In this document: positions 62,159 through 64,000 of the stretch, one piece after another
How positions within the stretch are numbered: the stretch's first letter is position 1
Layout of the letters: each line of letters opens with the position of its first letter
Origin: Crambe crambe
Lineage: Eukaryota; Porifera; Demospongiae; Poecilosclerida; Crambeidae
Direction of reading: 5' to 3'
DNA length: 64,000 nt
Assembly: GCA_963924555.1 (NCBI GenBank)
Contig: OZ004598.1
Location: 4,748,858-4,812,857 of the forward strand
Notes under the pieces: generated by a model
Seen by the model: only the letters and a program-made list of their open reading frames with translations
Database searches by the model: none
What the model was told of the DNA's origin: nothing
Program-made: the position numbers and the translations under genes

Positions 62159-64000
62159 CTAAAAGCATTTTGGTAAAGGGTCACCAATGCACTCAACTGT
62201 CCATTTTAGGTAAAAGGATTCCCAATTGTATATAGGTATGCTATAATTATCTAAAACTGTCGTAGTTCTCTTTATTTGAGTTCTGATACAATAGCTGTGG
62301 GGGATTTTTGTGATCACAGGAAAATGCGCCAACTCTTGGCACGCACACACTGATCAATCAGATACCGAGTCAAGAACTAAATTCTTCACTTAATTTGATG
62401 TTCCCAATGGAGATGACCTTTATCACGCCATAATCCCTTCATCAAAACATGTCATGCATGCATGTCACATGCTCAGCTCATGGCCACCACAATATGACCA
62501 CATGCTGGCATACTTTCACACAGGTTTGACCTTTAGCTGTATTATAACACACACAGTCTTGATCACATGTCCCCATTATGTCCATATGGTACCAGACAAA
62601 GGTATGTGGAGGTGCCATGCAAGTCACACCACACCAGACAAGCAATATTATTAACACAGGGGGGGCACGTCAATCACACATCAGACCGGTGGGGGTTTTT
62701 AATTAAGCTGGCTAACCACAGGGGTTCCATAAAATAAAAAATCCTTTTCAACCAGCTCATGCTAACGAACACAACAATTACTCTCTCCAATCTCCTGACA
62801 TTGCATGCTAACTACTTACATTAAAGTACTTACATTAAAGTACTTATATTGAAGTACTTATATTGAATTGAAGTACTTATATTGAAACACAGACCACAGA
62901 AATCAGCAGACTTGCAGACTCTTGTTACCTCATTAATTTCCATTGAAAAGGCTTGAACAAGGAACAACAATAAAGGAGGGAAGGGGGGTTGCTAATGGAC
63001 TCCAGGTCTTAACTACAAATCATTAATTAAAGCTAATGGAGTGACACAATAGGGACTCCCATGGAAACCAATGGAGCACTGGACATTACCCCCATCCCAA
63101 ATAAACACTCCTTTATCAACTCCCCTATACAGAAAGTGTCTTTGGAATGATAATAAGAGTTCATCAAAATCACGTCCATTAGGGATGTCCATTTAGGTTA
63201 AGTGATGTAGGCAATAGATCACAAGAAATCCAGCCAAATTCATCAGCTGTTATTGGGAAGGAAGAGGTCTAATTGGTTGCACGCTATAATGTTGCGAAGG
63301 ACATAACAATCTCTCTGTTGTTGCCGCAGGATTTCAGCGGTGACATGGTTACATTAATGTGTTTCATCTCTCCAGTGCCAATCCATCTACATGGAAACAT
63401 GTGCTTTTTATGGACTCGACACCTGTTCCGACCAAACTCTATCACAATTCAATTCAAACATTGTTACGACTAAGAATATCAGCCACAATGCTAGGAATAT
63501 AGCCACAATGAATGGTGAGTAGTGTAGTACAACACATAGTCAGAAAGAGCAGTATGCTATCACACTAACATTATAGTGGATAGTTTGGGACCAGCTTATT
63601 TTCCTTAATAGAGAGGTTTCCACTCTTCAGAGGTTCAATTCGTATTAGCAGTAAGGTTTGGTTCCTTGAAAAATATCTAATAGGAAGGTTTTTTCTATAT
63701 AGGGAGTTCACTAAGAGAGGTTCCACTGGGCCTTGCATAGTAGTTTGGGAAGGCTTCATCAGTCTCATAGTCCTGCTATAAACTATTTAGTCACCACAAA
63801 ATATGCCTATTTTAGTCTTCCATTCCATAAGCTTTCATAAGAGAAACAAACAACAAAGTTTCAGTTGTAACTCATTTTCCAAAAAAAGTTAACACATTTG
63901 TAAGCAGATGCCCATATATTAAGTATAGTTGCCATGGATTCCTCTCTCTGTATTATTACCTCAGTTTTGCACAGACAAGACATAAAGGAACCATTCAGTT
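62159..64000. other. Right edge: intron of the SDR gene or intergenic
   Basis: No convincing exon. Small features are a TTAAAGTACTTA(C/T)ATT tandem patch at 62819-62886 and a degraded member of the 'gaggttccactg' repeat at 63592-63732. Short ORFs here match no family I know. Confidence 0.5.
63592..63732. repeat. Dispersed repeat, 'gaggttccactg' family, degraded copy 4
   Basis: Recognisable pieces are TTAATAGAGAGGTTTCCACTC and AGAGAGGTTCCACTGGG. The interior no longer aligns well with the other copies. Confidence 0.5.

Overview
The window reads as nuclear DNA of an early-branching animal, most probably a demosponge of the Amphimedon type. It is AT-rich and gene-dense. Genes are split by short GT-AG introns, neighbours lie head-to-head and tail-to-tail, and the sequence includes a sponge-like CARD-NACHT-LRR immune gene, Penelope-like retroelement debris and foldback repeats. 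Species identity is inferred from style and family content, not proven.

Layout, left to right. (1) The 3' half of a tRNA (closest to elongator tRNA-Met) and a lone minus-strand exon. (2) A plus-strand NLR-type gene (1115-5178), then a decayed copy of its linker. (3) GPATCH1 on the minus strand (6409-23776), 11 exons recovered. Its intron 2 is 14.2 kb and holds array A: three intact and three broken copies of an intronless, many-pass membrane protein gene, all on the plus strand. (4) A 173-bp shared promoter. (5) PHKB, the phosphorylase kinase beta subunit, on the plus strand (23950-51487), 30 exons, 1096 aa. Its 20.0 kb intron 27 holds array B: three intact and five broken or fragmentary copies of the same membrane protein gene, all on the minus strand. 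(6) Tail-to-tail with PHKB, a minus-strand 12-exon gene for a transmembrane / double IQ / PTB-domain protein (51729-54836). (7) Head-to-head with that, a plus-strand gene with LIM domains at both ends (55183-61854). (8) Tail-to-tail with that, the last exon of a short-chain dehydrogenase (WWOX/retinol-dehydrogenase-like), continuing off the window.

The striking system is the pair of arrays. A fast-duplicating family of surface-receptor-like proteins sits entirely inside introns of two divergently transcribed housekeeping genes. Every copy is antisense to its host, so the two arrays mirror each other about the GPATCH1-PHKB promoter. Between copies the membrane spans, basic inner loops and C-terminal tail are nearly identical. 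Differences concentrate in short patches that a simple hydrophobicity/positive-inside reading places outside the cell. The tail ends in overlapping YxxPhi and ExxxLL sorting motifs. This looks like a diversifying receptor family; a recognition function is my inference.

Exon coordinates were found by reading splice sites and checking that reading-frame phase is kept across every junction. No database search was possible.
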